From Natronococcus amylolyticus DSM 10524 (GTDB lineage Archaea; Halobacteriota; Halobacteria; Halobacteriales; Natrialbaceae): 64,000 nt of DNA. Both the position numbers and the translations under genes were made by a program. Positions within the stretch are counted from its first letter, which is position 1. Each line of letters opens with the position of its first letter. Of this stretch, positions 1 to 9,329 are shown in pieces. The notes under the pieces are model-generated. The model had not been told where the DNA came from and made no database searches. It worked only from the letters and a program-made list of their open reading frames with translations. Location: NCBI RefSeq assembly GCF_000337675.1, contig NZ_AOIB01000027.1, forward strand, positions 16,075 through 80,074, written 5' to 3'.

Positions 1-1449
1 GTTCCCGGCGAGGGAGGGCGCCTCCGCTCGAGCGAACCCGAACTGCACCTGGGGCGTGACGATTTCGACTTCCTCGATCAGGTGCGAGGCCAGAATCTCG
101 CCGGTCACCGTCGGCAGGGAGAGGACGTAGTCGGCGCCGGCGTTGTACAGCTTCCAGACGGTGTCCGGATCGTCCGCGCGAGCGATGATCTCGATATCGG
201 GATCGATCTCCCTGATGACCAGCGTGGCGTAGATCGTGGTCGTATCGTCGTCCAGTGCCAGAACGATGGTTTCGGCATCCTCGACGTCGACGTGTTCGTA
301 GGTGTCCGGGTCGGTCGCGTCGCCGACGACGTCGACGCCCTCCCGCTCCTCGTGGTCGACGACGGTGGTGTCGATGTCCGCGTCCCGCAGTGTCTCGGTT
401 ACCGACCAGCCGACCGTGCCGTACCCGCAGACGACGACGCGGGACGGGTGGTGGTGGGTCGGGATCGATCGGGCGGTGACGTCCTCGAATCCGCCGTGAC
501 CGCCCGCGACGAGGAGAATGGTGTTTTCCTCGAGGACGATGTCCGGATCGGGAGAGATCACGAACTTGCCGCCGAGCCAGACGCCGACGATCGTGATCCC
601 CTTCCGGTCGAAGACATCGGCCTCCCTGATCGTGCAACCGGCGAGATCGCTGCCCTCCTCGATCAGGAGTTCGGTGATCTCGTACTCGTTCTCGACCTCG
701 ATCACGCTTCGGAGCTTCTCGGCGAAGGAAATTGTCGCTCGCATCCCGAACGCCTCGCCGAGTTGCTGACGAGCCAGTACGATCTCGTCGGCGCCGGAGT
801 ACTCGTGGTACGTCGCCGTCTTGTAGTCCCGGACGACGCTGATGATCCGCATCTCTGGGCTGATCCGGAGCGCCGAGAGTATGATGGTCGGGTTCGCCTC
901 GTCGTCGACGTCCGCGACGAGACCGCGGGCTTCCGCGGCGTTCGCGTCCTGGAGCGTCCGGATCTCCTCCGGGTCCCCGTGGACGGCATCGATTCCCCGG
1001 TCGTCGAGCGCCGAGACCACCTCGGGGTTGGGACTGACGAAGAGGTAGGGGATCCCGACCTCGTCGAGTTCCTGCCGCAACACGTCGTCGAGCGTCGAGT
1101 GGCCGCAGACGATCACGTGATCGGTGAGATCGCTGGTCGTCGGCGGCCCCGACTCGAGGGCCTGTCGAAGCAGCGGGATCGCGAACAGCGGCAGCCCGAG
1201 GAAAACGAGCAGGACGCCGGTGAGGTTCATCCCGATCACCATGACGTTCAACACCGCGCTCTCCCACGGCGCGTGGCCGCCGAACCCGGCGGTCGTGAGC
1301 GATTCGATGACGACCTGCACGGCCTTGTAGAAGGGAATTTCACGCCCTTCGAAAGTCAACATCGCCCACTGGTACACCGTCGAGTAGGCGACGATGATCG
1401 CAGCGACCGTCAGGAGTGCATACGAGATTCGGCGGCGCCAGTCCTCCAT
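1..1449 (-). CDS. Two-TM potassium channel with two RCK (TrkA) domains, 3' end cut by window
   Basis: The reading frame runs from an ATG at 1449 to the left window edge without a stop (483 codons seen). Residues 8-26 and about 66-92 are hydrophobic and flank a pore loop with the selectivity-filter-like TAGFGG at 53-58. A first Rossmann domain starts near residue 110 (HVIVCGHSTL, glycine motif degenerate). A TrkA_C-like segment and a second Rossmann domain with an intact GYGTVG follow. This is the MthK-type layout with a doubled regulatory unit, so it is inferred to be a ligand-gated K+ channel of the cytoplasmic membrane. It is divergent from the Lrp-type regulator at 1674, whose TrkA_C domain suggests shared ligand sensing. 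The missing C terminus lies outside the window. Confidence 0.88.
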   Translation of the reverse strand, partial: MEDWRRRISYALLTVAAIIVAYSTVYQWAMLTFEGREIPFYKAVQVVIESLTTAGFGGHAPWESAVLNVMVIGMNLTGVLLVFLGLPLFAIPLLRQALESGPPTTSDLTDHVIVCGHSTLDDVLRQELDEVGIPYLFVSPNPEVVSALDDRGIDAVHGDPEEIRTLQDANAAEARGLVADVDDEANPTIILSALRISPEMRIISVVRDYKTATYHEYSGADEIVLARQQLGEAFGMRATISFAEKLRSVIEVENEYEITELLIEEGSDLAGCTIREADVFDRKGITIVGVWLGGKFVISPDPDIVLEENTILLVAGGHGGFEDVTARSIPTHHHPSRVVVCGYGTVGWSVTETLRDADIDTTVVDHEEREGVDVVGDATDPDTYEHVDVEDAETIVLALDDDTTTIYATLVIREIDPDIEIIARADDPDTVWKLYNAGADYVLSLPTVTGEILASHLIEEVEIVTPQVQFGFARAEAPSLAGN

Positions 1450-1494
1450 TGTCGTCGAGTATCAGACGGGCGCTAATAGCCCTTCCGTAAATAT

Positions 1495-1529
1495 GGGCCA
1501 ATATTATTCGCATAGGGGAATATAGTCCC
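1495..1529. promoter_or_regulatory. Imperfect palindrome in the K+ channel / Lrp divergent promoter region
   Basis: The AT-rich core of this divergent spacer carries an interrupted inverted repeat: AATATT and AATATA arms, with a GGG at the left edge and CCC at the right. It is the only AT-rich stretch between the two genes and is the natural place for promoters in both directions. It could be the operator of the adjacent Lrp-family regulator, but that is inference from position and symmetry. Confidence 0.35.
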
Positions 1530-1673
1530 AGCCTAATTGCGGATTCGAAAGCTACAACGTTCGATAGAACCGTGCGATCGGGCGAGGCGCCCACAGGACG
1601 TCTTGCCAGGGTTGTGGACAGGGGCAGCGAATCGAAAGGGAGGAACCATTTGCCCCGTCGGCGTACTTCCCCT

Positions 1674-2417
1674 ATGGGCATTCGTCTCGACGACGTCAAC
1701 AGGCGCATCATCCACGCGCTGATGCAGGACGCACGGAACACCTCGGCTCCGACGATCGCCGAGGACGTGGGCGTCTCGCCGGCGACGATCCGAAACCGGA
1801 TCGACCAGCTGGAGAACGCGGGCGTCATCCGTGGCTACCACGCGAACGTCGACTTCGAAGCGGCGGACGAGATGCTCACGACGCTGTACACGGCGACGGC
1901 CCCGATCGAGGAGCGCCCGCGGCTCGCCCAGCAGGCGCGAACGATCCCCGGCGTCGTCAACGTTCGCGAGTTCGTGGCGGGCGAGAAGAACCTCCACGTC
2001 CTCGCTACCGGACCGGACGTCGAGGCGCTGAACGACGTCGCCCGCGAGCTGACGAAACTCGGCCTCGAGATCGACGACGAGAAGCTCGTCCGGACCGAGC
2101 AGTTTCAGGCCTACCACGCCTTCGGACCCGAGGAAACCCACCAGCAGTTCTCGGACTACATCAGCCTCGCGGGCGGGAACGAGGTCGTCGAGATCACCGT
2201 CGACGACGACGCGCCGATCGTTGGCAAGTCGCTGGAACGGGCCGACGACGAGGGACTGCTCGAGGACGACACGCTCGTGGTTTCGATCGAGCGAACCGAC
2301 GACGTCCTGACGCCGACGGGCAGCACCGAGGTTCGCGCCGGCGACATCCTGACGGTCCTCTCCCGAAGCGACTTCGACGAGTCGGCTCTGCGAGCGTTCG
2401 AGGGGGTCGGCAACTAA
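1674..2417 (+). CDS. Lrp/AsnC-family transcription regulator with C-terminal TrkA_C domain
   Basis: The 247-residue protein begins with an AsnC-type helix-turn-helix (residues 1-60, including the recognition segment SPATIRNRIDQLENAG). An Lrp ligand-binding region follows to about 145. The last ~75 residues match a TrkA_C (RCK_C) domain (VGKSLERADDEGLLEDDTLV). The ATG at 1674 is preferred because the helix-turn-helix starts immediately after it; the frame is open 34 codons further upstream. RCK_C domains bind small ligands, in several families cyclic di-AMP. With the divergent K+ channel, this suggests a regulator of K+ transport genes that reads the same signal as the transporters. That role is inferred from context. 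Confidence 0.88.
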   Translation: MGIRLDDVNRRIIHALMQDARNTSAPTIAEDVGVSPATIRNRIDQLENAGVIRGYHANVDFEAADEMLTTLYTATAPIEERPRLAQQARTIPGVVNVREFVAGEKNLHVLATGPDVEALNDVARELTKLGLEIDDEKLVRTEQFQAYHAFGPEETHQQFSDYISLAGGNEVVEITVDDDAPIVGKSLERADDEGLLEDDTLVVSIERTDDVLTPTGSTEVRAGDILTVLSRSDFDESALRAFEGVGN

Positions 2418-2623
2418 CGCGGCCGTCGAACTCGATCCCGAACGGGACCGCCGATTCCGCGAGTCGGCCTGCTCGGTTCCGAAGCTGTGGGCGGTGAAGA
2501 CCTCGTTCCGGGGCTACCGCGACTGTGAGGTGTCGCAGTTCACGCATGCGTTCTCCGTTCTTATACTCCGTTCCGGAATCGAGAGTAGGATTAATAATGG
2601 TATACCTGTAACGTCTACCAAGG

Positions 2624-2764
2624 ATGGGGGTACTTGACGCGCTACGAACCGGCAGACGCGGCACAGAGCTGTACGAGTGCAGAAACTGCGGTCGGAAGCT
2701 CGACGCCGACAGCGACGAGTGTCCTCACTGCGGATCGAGCGAAGTTGCATACTACGTGTTCTGA
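2624..2764 (+). CDS. 46-residue zinc-ribbon protein
   Basis: A short gene starting MGVLDALRTG, with two CxxC knuckles (CRNC and CPHC) about 15 residues apart. That forms one zinc ribbon, and the protein ends in an aromatic tail (AYYVF). Small single-ribbon proteins of this kind are common and mostly uncharacterised in haloarchaea. An AT-rich box (TTAATAAT) lies about 25-30 bases before the ATG and there is no clear Shine-Dalgarno, which fits a leaderless transcript. No function is assigned. Confidence 0.72.
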   Translation: MGVLDALRTGRRGTELYECRNCGRKLDADSDECPHCGSSEVAYYVF

Positions 2765-2880
2765 ACCCGTTACAGTCGGCTCCGAAAAGCATGCGTTTCG
2801 AACGCTCGCAACCGGTCTCACGGGGGACCGCGGAAGAATCACGACGCGGCGACGTGTTCCGGCGACCGAAACCGCTCCGG

Positions 2881-5163
2881 CTACGCCGAGAGCCGTTCGG
2901 CGACCGCCTCGGTGACCTTCCAGTGGGTCTCGTACGGCCCGCGGACCATTATAACGTTGCCGTCGGTCTGCTCCTGGACCGTCTCGGCGATCGAGCCGTA
3001 CAGGATCTTCGAGACGCTGCTCTTCTCCGAGACGCCCGCGCAGATCGTGTCATAGCTATCGACCTCCTCGAGGATCGCCGACTGCGCGTCCTCGGAGATG
3101 AGAACCTTGCTCTCGTAGTTCTCCGGCTCGAGGCCGGCCGTCTCCGCGATGTCTTCGATCACGGCCTCACCGCGCTCGACTGGATCGTCGTCCTCGTCTC
3201 CGTCGCCGGGCGACTGGACGTTCAGCAGCGTCGGCGTCGTTCCCGAGAGCGTCGCGAACTCGGCCGCGCGCCGCGCAGCCACCGGCGCGTGCGGACCGGG
3301 GCCGGCGAGCGCGACGACGTCGCCGATCTCGTCGCGTCGGAGGTTGGCGATCGTCACGTCACACGGAGCGTTTTTCAGCACCGGGTCGATCGTCGATCCG
3401 AAGATGAACTCCTTCGTCCCCCGGCCGTGTCCGCGGTCGCCGAGTACCACCTGGTCGGCGGCTTCCTCCTCGAGCACCGTCAGCAGCGTCTGGCCGATGT
3501 CGCGTCCGAGGATCGCCCGCGTCCGCAGACTGATGTCGAGATCGGCGGCCGCCTCGCGGGCGCTTTCGAGCAGTTCGCGCTGCGTTTCGACGCGTTGCTC
3601 CTCGAACTCGAGTTCCTGCTCGAGGGCCGTCTGGGTCGGCACCCGGGTGATGTTGACGGCGACGATCTCCGGCGTTTCGCCCTCGGAGTGGGTCCGCGCG
3701 CTGACCGCGGCGAGCCGGAGCAGGTTCTTCTGAGTTTCTGGGTTCGCGATCGGAACGATGACCCTGTACCGTTCCTCGTCGATGTCGAGGCTGCTCCCCT
3801 CCGAACCGCTGACGATTGCGTCGCCGACGAGGCTCTGATCGATATCCTGGCGTCGAGCGTACAGGAAGTACCAGACGATCCCGAGGACGATGATTCCAAT
3901 CCCGATTCCAATGACGGCGAGGTTCATCTGTGTGATGACCAGCACCGAGAGCGCGATGCCGGCGATCGGTACCCACGGATAGAGGACGCTCGGGATCTCG
4001 AAGTCCGGCTCGTAGTCCTCCGGCTCCGCGCGCCGGATGACGACGACGGCGGCGTGGACCAGCGAGTATGCGATCAGGAAGCTGAAGCTGGCTACCTCCG
4101 CCAGCACCTCGATGATCGCATCCACCTGCAGGCCGGCAGCGACCAGCAGGCCGGTGAGGAGTCCGGTCGCGATGACCGCCCGGTGGGGCGTTCGGAACCG
4201 GCTGTGGGTCGTGTTCAGCCAGTCGTGCATCAGGTTGTCCCGCCCCATCGCAAAGACGACCCGCGCCGCGGCGAGCACCGACGAGTTCGAACTCGAGATC
4301 GCCGCCAGCGCCGCGGCGGCGACGATCGCGGCGACGCCGGCTGCACCCATCGACACCTCGGCGACGTCACCGACCGGGACGAGCGAGTCACCCAGTTCGT
4401 CGAACGGGACGACCCCAGTACTGACGATCATGACGACCACGTACAGCAGGGTCACCGAGACGACCGAGAGGATCATCGTCAGCGGGATGTTCTTGCCCGG
4501 ATTCTTGACCTCCTCGGCGACGGTCGCGATGATCTCGAAACCGAGGAACGTGACGAAGACGAGTCCGGTCGTCGCGATGATCCCGCTCGGCCCCGTCGGC
4601 GCGAACGGCTCGAGGTTCGCAGCGTCGATGTAGAAGAAGCCGACGACGAGGTAGACGATGATCACGACGAGCTCCAGCCCGATCATGATGTTCTGGAACG
4701 ACCCCGACTCCTCCGTTCCGTAGTAGTTGACACCGACGAGCAATGCGAGGCCGAGCAGGCCGAACAGAACTACCAGTGCTCGCCCGCTGAGAAGCGGGAT
4801 CGGCTCGACGATGTACTGGCCGAACCCGATCATGTAGAACGCGCTCGCGAACATCAGCCCCGTCCACATCCCCCAGCCGACGATGCTGCCGAAGAGGCTG
4901 CCGAGCGCGCGGTTGACGTAGTGATAGCTGCCGCCGGCGATCGGCATCCCGGTCGCCAGCTCGGATAGCGAGATCGCCGCGAGCAGGGCGGCGAGTCCGG
5001 CGATCGCGAAGGAGAGTGCACTCGCCGGGCCAGCGCCCTCCGCGGCGATTCCGGGGAGAATAAAGATGCCGGCGCCGATCATCGTCCCGCCGCCCATCGT
5101 CATCGCCTCGGTGAAGCCGAGGTTCCGGGCGAGTTCGCCTTCGCTGTCGCTCACGAGTACCAC
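2881..5163 (-). CDS. APC-superfamily amino acid permease fused to two universal-stress (USP) domains
   Basis: The 760-residue protein has about 12 hydrophobic segments in residues 1-430. They begin with the APC signature region TMIGAGIFILPG (27-38) and end in a short linker. Residues ~465-610 are a USP domain with the nucleotide-site-like GDRGHGRGTKEFIFGS. Residues ~617-745 are a second, more divergent USP domain. This APC-USP-USP layout recurs in haloarchaea. The permease part should carry an amino acid or similar solute, and the USP part is probably cytoplasmic and regulatory. The specific substrate cannot be read from the sequence. The gene stands alone between the zinc-ribbon gene and a relic (5332-5530) that copies part of this family. 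Confidence 0.9.
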   Translation of the reverse strand: MVLVSDSEGELARNLGFTEAMTMGGGTMIGAGIFILPGIAAEGAGPASALSFAIAGLAALLAAISLSELATGMPIAGGSYHYVNRALGSLFGSIVGWGMWTGLMFASAFYMIGFGQYIVEPIPLLSGRALVVLFGLLGLALLVGVNYYGTEESGSFQNIMIGLELVVIIVYLVVGFFYIDAANLEPFAPTGPSGIIATTGLVFVTFLGFEIIATVAEEVKNPGKNIPLTMILSVVSVTLLYVVVMIVSTGVVPFDELGDSLVPVGDVAEVSMGAAGVAAIVAAAALAAISSSNSSVLAAARVVFAMGRDNLMHDWLNTTHSRFRTPHRAVIATGLLTGLLVAAGLQVDAIIEVLAEVASFSFLIAYSLVHAAVVVIRRAEPEDYEPDFEIPSVLYPWVPIAGIALSVLVITQMNLAVIGIGIGIIVLGIVWYFLYARRQDIDQSLVGDAIVSGSEGSSLDIDEERYRVIVPIANPETQKNLLRLAAVSARTHSEGETPEIVAVNITRVPTQTALEQELEFEEQRVETQRELLESAREAAADLDISLRTRAILGRDIGQTLLTVLEEEAADQVVLGDRGHGRGTKEFIFGSTIDPVLKNAPCDVTIANLRRDEIGDVVALAGPGPHAPVAARRAAEFATLSGTTPTLLNVQSPGDGDEDDDPVERGEAVIEDIAETAGLEPENYESKVLISEDAQSAILEEVDSYDTICAGVSEKSSVSKILYGSIAETVQEQTDGNVIMVRGPYETHWKVTEAVAERLSA

Positions 5164-5331
5164 CTACCCGAGACGGGAGTCGGGCGAGCCGCAGTTGTTA
5201 GATTTCGATCCGTCGCGCCGCGTATCAGCCGTAGGGAGCGGTGAGCGAACGGCACGAGAGAACAACGACCGAACTCAGACAATGACACAGTGGGTCAACA
5301 GTAGGTATTCCGGATAAATACGTTCGGACTC

Positions 5332-5530
5332 GTAATGTGCAAGCGGTGAACGACGACCGCCGATCTGGATACGGCGATTTTCCGAAGAACGTGCGGCTGC
5401 GCCCGGCGAACTCCTCGTGAGAGATCTCGTCGGTAAGCAGCGCGGCCAGCACTGCGATCGCAACGGAGATCGAGCTCGTCGGACCGACGTCCTCTGTAGC
5501 GATTCCGAAACGTACGAAGATCCGAGTCTT
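5332..5530 (-). pseudogene. Chimeric relic: APC permease N-terminal fragment joined to Kef antiporter C-terminal fragment
   Basis: Read on the minus strand from 5530, the frame aligns with residues 31-61 of the neighbouring APC permease (18 of 31 identical by eye, sharing GP, AIA and LAALL). It then continues in the same frame into the last residues of the Kef-type gene at 9735-11396 (TDEISHEEF, GRSRTFF, PYPD; 23 of 31 identical). Similarity to the Kef locus continues past its stop codon (TGTGCAAGCG at both places). A TAG at 5531-5533 closes the frame upstream. The join falls in a sequence the two parents share, coding for LAALL or LEALL, so illegitimate recombination at microhomology is likely. 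The rest of 5164-5671 holds no gene. Confidence 0.7.
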
Positions 5531-5671
5531 CTAGAGGGGAGCGTACTCAGCCGCCTGACCGGCGCCGTTCCGTACGGTGATCACCAACCGATCACCGTCT
5601 TTGTCCTTGGTGGATCATGCGGTGGACTTTTCAGCCCTTCAAGGAAAGCAGGGGTAGTGGTGAACTGAGAG

Positions 5672-7426
5672 ATGGTCGACGTCGGCCTCGCGAGTGATGT
5701 AGCTATTATCCTTGTCGCTGCTGCACTCGTCGGGGTTCTTGCGGTTCGATTGGGACAGCCGACGATCATCGGATATATTCTTACCGGCGTCGTGATCGGC
5801 CCGGTCGGACTCGGACTCGTAGAGCCAAGCATCATTACGGACACGATGGCCGAACTCGGTCTCGCGTTTCTGTTGTTTTTGCTCGGCATCAAGATGCGAA
5901 TCGACGAAATCCGCCATCTCATCGCACCGATTGTCAAGATCTCGATTCCACAGATGGTCGCGGTCGGAGCTGTTGGGTTCGGTTTTGCAGTCCTCCTCCC
6001 GTTTTCGTTCGAGGAGGCGGTGATCATCGGGCTGGCCGTGGTGTACAGTTCGACGGCCGTCGTGATCAAAATGCTCAACGACAAGGGCGAGGCGACGTCG
6101 CTGCACGGCAAGATCGACGTCGGCGTACTCCTCGCCCAGGACATCGTCGTCGTCATTATTCTCGCGGTGCTGGCCGCAGGCCGGCCCGACGGTGTCGCCG
6201 ACGTCGCGGTAACACTCGGAATCGTGATGGTGCTCGTCACGATCACTACCGTCGCGGCGATCGCCGCCTCCAGATACGTGCTCCCGTCGCTCTTTAGACA
6301 AATCGCCGACGATACGAGGCTGCTCTTTCTCGTCGCTATCTCGTGGCTCTTTCTGTTCGTTCTCGTCTCCGACCAGATCAACCTCATCCTGTCACCGATC
6401 GGGATCGACGCGTACCTCTCCATCGAGATGGGGGCGTTCCTCGCCGGGCTGGCGATCGCCCAGCTGCCCTACAGCAAGGATCTCCAGGGACTCGTCAACC
6501 CGTTGACAGACCTGTTCGTGATGGTGTTTTTCGTCTCCGTTGCTCTCGACTTCGAAGCAAGCGATCTCCTCGCGTACTGGCAGGAGGCCGTCGTCGTCGC
6601 CGTCGGATTGATGATCGTCAAATTTGTCGTCTTCTTCCTCCTCCTCAACTGGCAGCGGTTCGATCTCGAGACGACGTTCCTCGGCAGCATCGGGATGATC
6701 CAGGTCAGCGAGTTCGGGATCGTCGTCGCCGTCGCTGCGGTCGAGAGCGAGCCGCCGTTTATCGGTCAGGCGGAGCTCGGCTTCATCACCCTCGTCGCGC
6801 TGATGACCATGAGCGTCTCGGTGTACTTCATCCAGTACAACCGACAGCTGTTCGAGCGCGTGGAGCCGTATCTCTCGCGATGGGAGCAATCCGATCCCGT
6901 CCAGCCAGCTGATACGGAGTATCGAAACCACGTCGTTGTCATCGGCTACGACGAGATTGCACGCAGGGCGTTGCGAATCCTCGAGGAGCAGTACGACCAG
7001 ATCGTGGTCATCGACCGAAACGTCGAGCACGTCGAAGCGATCGAAGACGCGGGATACGATGCGCTGTTCGGTGATTTCAAGTACGCGAAGATTCGCAAGG
7101 ACGCCGGCGTGAAGTACGCCGACTTCGTGTTCTCGTCGTCGGATCAGGTGGAGATCAACGAAATATTGCTCAGAGAGACGACGGAGGAAACGACGGTATT
7201 CGTCGAGGCCAGGACTGTCGAGGAGGCAGCGCAGTTGTACGATGCTGGCGCCGAGTACGTCGTTCTGGCCCCGCAGCTCGGCATCGCACAGTTCATCGAG
7301 TACCTCGAGTCGTACGTCGGGGACAGATCGACCTTCGACCGAGAGATCGCTGCCGACATGGAGCTGTTGCGAAGCGGGCAGCTGTTCCCCGACATCACGG
7401 ACCGGGTGGGTGGTGACGATGACTGA
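5672..7426 (+). CDS. Kef-type (CPA2) cation:proton antiporter with TrkA-N domain, pair 1 member A
   Basis: A 584-residue protein. Residues 1-390 are membrane segments of the Na+/H+ exchanger (CPA2) fold, starting with GQPTIIGYILTGVVIGP and AELGLAFLLFLLGIKM. A Rossmann TrkA-N domain begins near residue 417 (HVVVIGYDEIARRAL), but its nucleotide motif reads GYDEIA rather than GxGxxG. Members of this family exchange K+ or Na+ for H+ across the cytoplasmic membrane. The stop overlaps the next ATG by 8 bases (ATGACTGA), so the two genes are translationally coupled and may form a hetero-oligomer. The same paired layout recurs at 9735-13107. Confidence 0.9.
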   Translation: MVDVGLASDVAIILVAAALVGVLAVRLGQPTIIGYILTGVVIGPVGLGLVEPSIITDTMAELGLAFLLFLLGIKMRIDEIRHLIAPIVKISIPQMVAVGAVGFGFAVLLPFSFEEAVIIGLAVVYSSTAVVIKMLNDKGEATSLHGKIDVGVLLAQDIVVVIILAVLAAGRPDGVADVAVTLGIVMVLVTITTVAAIAASRYVLPSLFRQIADDTRLLFLVAISWLFLFVLVSDQINLILSPIGIDAYLSIEMGAFLAGLAIAQLPYSKDLQGLVNPLTDLFVMVFFVSVALDFEASDLLAYWQEAVVVAVGLMIVKFVVFFLLLNWQRFDLETTFLGSIGMIQVSEFGIVVAVAAVESEPPFIGQAELGFITLVALMTMSVSVYFIQYNRQLFERVEPYLSRWEQSDPVQPADTEYRNHVVVIGYDEIARRALRILEEQYDQIVVIDRNVEHVEAIEDAGYDALFGDFKYAKIRKDAGVKYADFVFSSSDQVEINEILLRETTEETTVFVEARTVEEAAQLYDAGAEYVVLAPQLGIAQFIEYLESYVGDRSTFDREIAADMELLRSGQLFPDITDRVGGDDD

Positions 7427-9221
7427 CGTCGCACTGCTCACCGCGATGGCGATTCTGTTCGTCGTCGCCGGCCCAGTACTGCTGATCGCGAAGGGGTTGC
7501 GGCTGTCGATCATCCCATCGCTCATCCTGGCCGGACTGTTCGTCGGACAGCTGGGTCTCATCGACGGGGCGCTCATGCTCGAGCTCGCCCGGCTCGGAAT
7601 CGCGTTTCTCGTCTTCACCTTCAGTGTACAGATCCACACCGAAGAGGTTCGGACGGTCGTCTCGAACACCGAAGTCGTCGCGATCGTTCAGGCGTTCGTC
7701 CTCGGTGTGCTCGGAATCCTCTTCGCGCTCGTGGTCGGCATCGTCCTGGAGTCCGGCGTCGTCCCGGGCGTAGGGCTCGAAGAGCCAGTGACGGTCGAAC
7801 AGGCGCTTTTCGTCGGGATCGCGGCCGCGCTCTCGTCGGTGATCGTCGGAACCGCGCTGTTCGCCAAACCGCAGTCCGACATCGTTCACGACTACCTCTC
7901 GAGCGAGATCGATTCGGTCAGCGACTTCCTGGCGGTGTTCGTCTTGCTCGTCGTCAGCGCCGGCACCTTCGCGCTGGATCCGATCGCGACGCAGTTCGGG
8001 TACGGCGTCATGCTTCTCGGTGCGGCGATCGTCATCAACCGCTATCTGTTCGGGATCATGGAACGGCTCGCCAGCGGTTCGGACGAGGCGATGCTCATTA
8101 GCATCGTGGCGCTGTTGATCGTCTTCCTCGCTGCCGCGGACTTCCTCGATACCTCTATCGTCGTCGGCGCGTTCGCCGCCGGGCTGGCAGTCAGGGATAA
8201 CCCCGTCGAGTACTCGGAGGTGTTCAACGGATTGAACTCGATACAGGAGTTCTTCGTCGCGATCTTCTTCGCCACGGTCGGGGCGCTAGTGACGCTCCCC
8301 TCGCCGCTGGCGGTAACGGCCGATCCATCGGCGACGCTCGGCCCCTTCGTCCCGGTCGCCACGATCGCGCTCGGGCTCGTGGTGTTGACGGTCGTGATCA
8401 AACCGATCGTCATCGGCGTTCTGCTCGTGTACAACGGGTACGACAGGCGGTCGGCGACGGTTACAGGGCTCACTCTGGACCACGTTGGCGCGTTCAGCGT
8501 CATCGTGGCTATCGAGGCGCTCATTCTCGGGCTCCTGATCGAGCCGGTGTTCGAGGGGATCATCCTCGCAGCAGCAGTGTCGATGATCCTATCGAATCTT
8601 ACCCACACGTACGACGAGGAAATCTACGGACTCCTGGTCGATCGAGGCTGGCTCGGTCAGCCGTATCACGATGTCGACGACTGGAACTCCGTCCCAGAGG
8701 ACATGTCCGATCACGTCGTTATCGTTGGGTACGGCCGACACGGCCGACGACTCGTCGAGTTCTGCGAGGAGGTCGACCAGCCGTACGTCGTGATCGAGAA
8801 CAATCCGCAGGCACTGCCCGATCTCCGGGCTAACTGCGGTGCCTACGTGTTCGCCGACGCGATCGAGCCGGAAACGGCGGACGCATCCAACCTCGAAGCG
8901 GCGCGGCTGGTTATCTCCACAGCCGACTCGAAACCCCTCACGGAGCACTTCCTGTCGTTTTCCGATACCGTCGACGTCATCGTCCGAACCAGGGAGTTGC
9001 CGATGGCCGCCGACCTCATCGAGCGAGGGGCCACCTACGTCATCGTCCCGGACCTCCTCGCGGCCGACCAGCTCGCCGACAGCCTTGGAGCACTCTTGAA
9101 CGGAGAGTACGATCCCGACGAACTACGGGCAGAGAGTATGAGCGAACTAAACCCCGAACGTGCACCACCTCGTTTTTCCACCGCGGAATCGACATCGCAC
9201 ACCGGAGAGCCCAACAGGTAA
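7419..9221 (+). CDS. Kef-type (CPA2) cation:proton antiporter with TrkA-N domain, pair 1 member B
   Basis: A 600-residue protein. The ATG at 7419 is chosen because it sits in the 8-base overlap with the preceding gene and starts the first membrane helix (MTDVALLTAMAILFVVAGPV); the frame is open further upstream inside its neighbour. The membrane part is again CPA2-like. A TrkA-N domain starts near residue 432 (HVVIVGYGRHGRRLVE) with an intact GYGRHG nucleotide loop, the only intact one among the four antiporters in this window. This suggests NAD(H) or nucleotide sensing is concentrated in this subunit. The last ~30 residues are a hydrophilic tail. Confidence 0.9.
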   Translation: MTDVALLTAMAILFVVAGPVLLIAKGLRLSIIPSLILAGLFVGQLGLIDGALMLELARLGIAFLVFTFSVQIHTEEVRTVVSNTEVVAIVQAFVLGVLGILFALVVGIVLESGVVPGVGLEEPVTVEQALFVGIAAALSSVIVGTALFAKPQSDIVHDYLSSEIDSVSDFLAVFVLLVVSAGTFALDPIATQFGYGVMLLGAAIVINRYLFGIMERLASGSDEAMLISIVALLIVFLAAADFLDTSIVVGAFAAGLAVRDNPVEYSEVFNGLNSIQEFFVAIFFATVGALVTLPSPLAVTADPSATLGPFVPVATIALGLVVLTVVIKPIVIGVLLVYNGYDRRSATVTGLTLDHVGAFSVIVAIEALILGLLIEPVFEGIILAAAVSMILSNLTHTYDEEIYGLLVDRGWLGQPYHDVDDWNSVPEDMSDHVVIVGYGRHGRRLVEFCEEVDQPYVVIENNPQALPDLRANCGAYVFADAIEPETADASNLEAARLVISTADSKPLTEHFLSFSDTVDVIVRTRELPMAADLIERGATYVIVPDLLAADQLADSLGALLNGEYDPDELRAESMSELNPERAPPRFSTAESTSHTGEPNR

Positions 9222-9329
9222 TCTTCTCCGCCCGAACGTCTGGTATCGACTTTATCAGCGTATAAGTGGAAGCAACGACAGGTACGTCTTCTCTCCTCAC
9301 GAGTCGCTCAAACACAATGAGACAGATTA

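Noticed and set aside
2418..2560. Protein-like plus-strand reading after the Lrp gene (FRESACSVPKLW...)
   Set aside because: Too short, with no start and no recognised family. It could be a gene remnant but cannot be supported.
2677..4968. Very long plus-strand open frame (763 codons) opposite the APC permease
   Set aside because: It is rich in Arg, Asp and His with no domain. It mirrors the GC-rich codon bias of the real minus-strand permease gene, which has clear membrane helices and USP domains.
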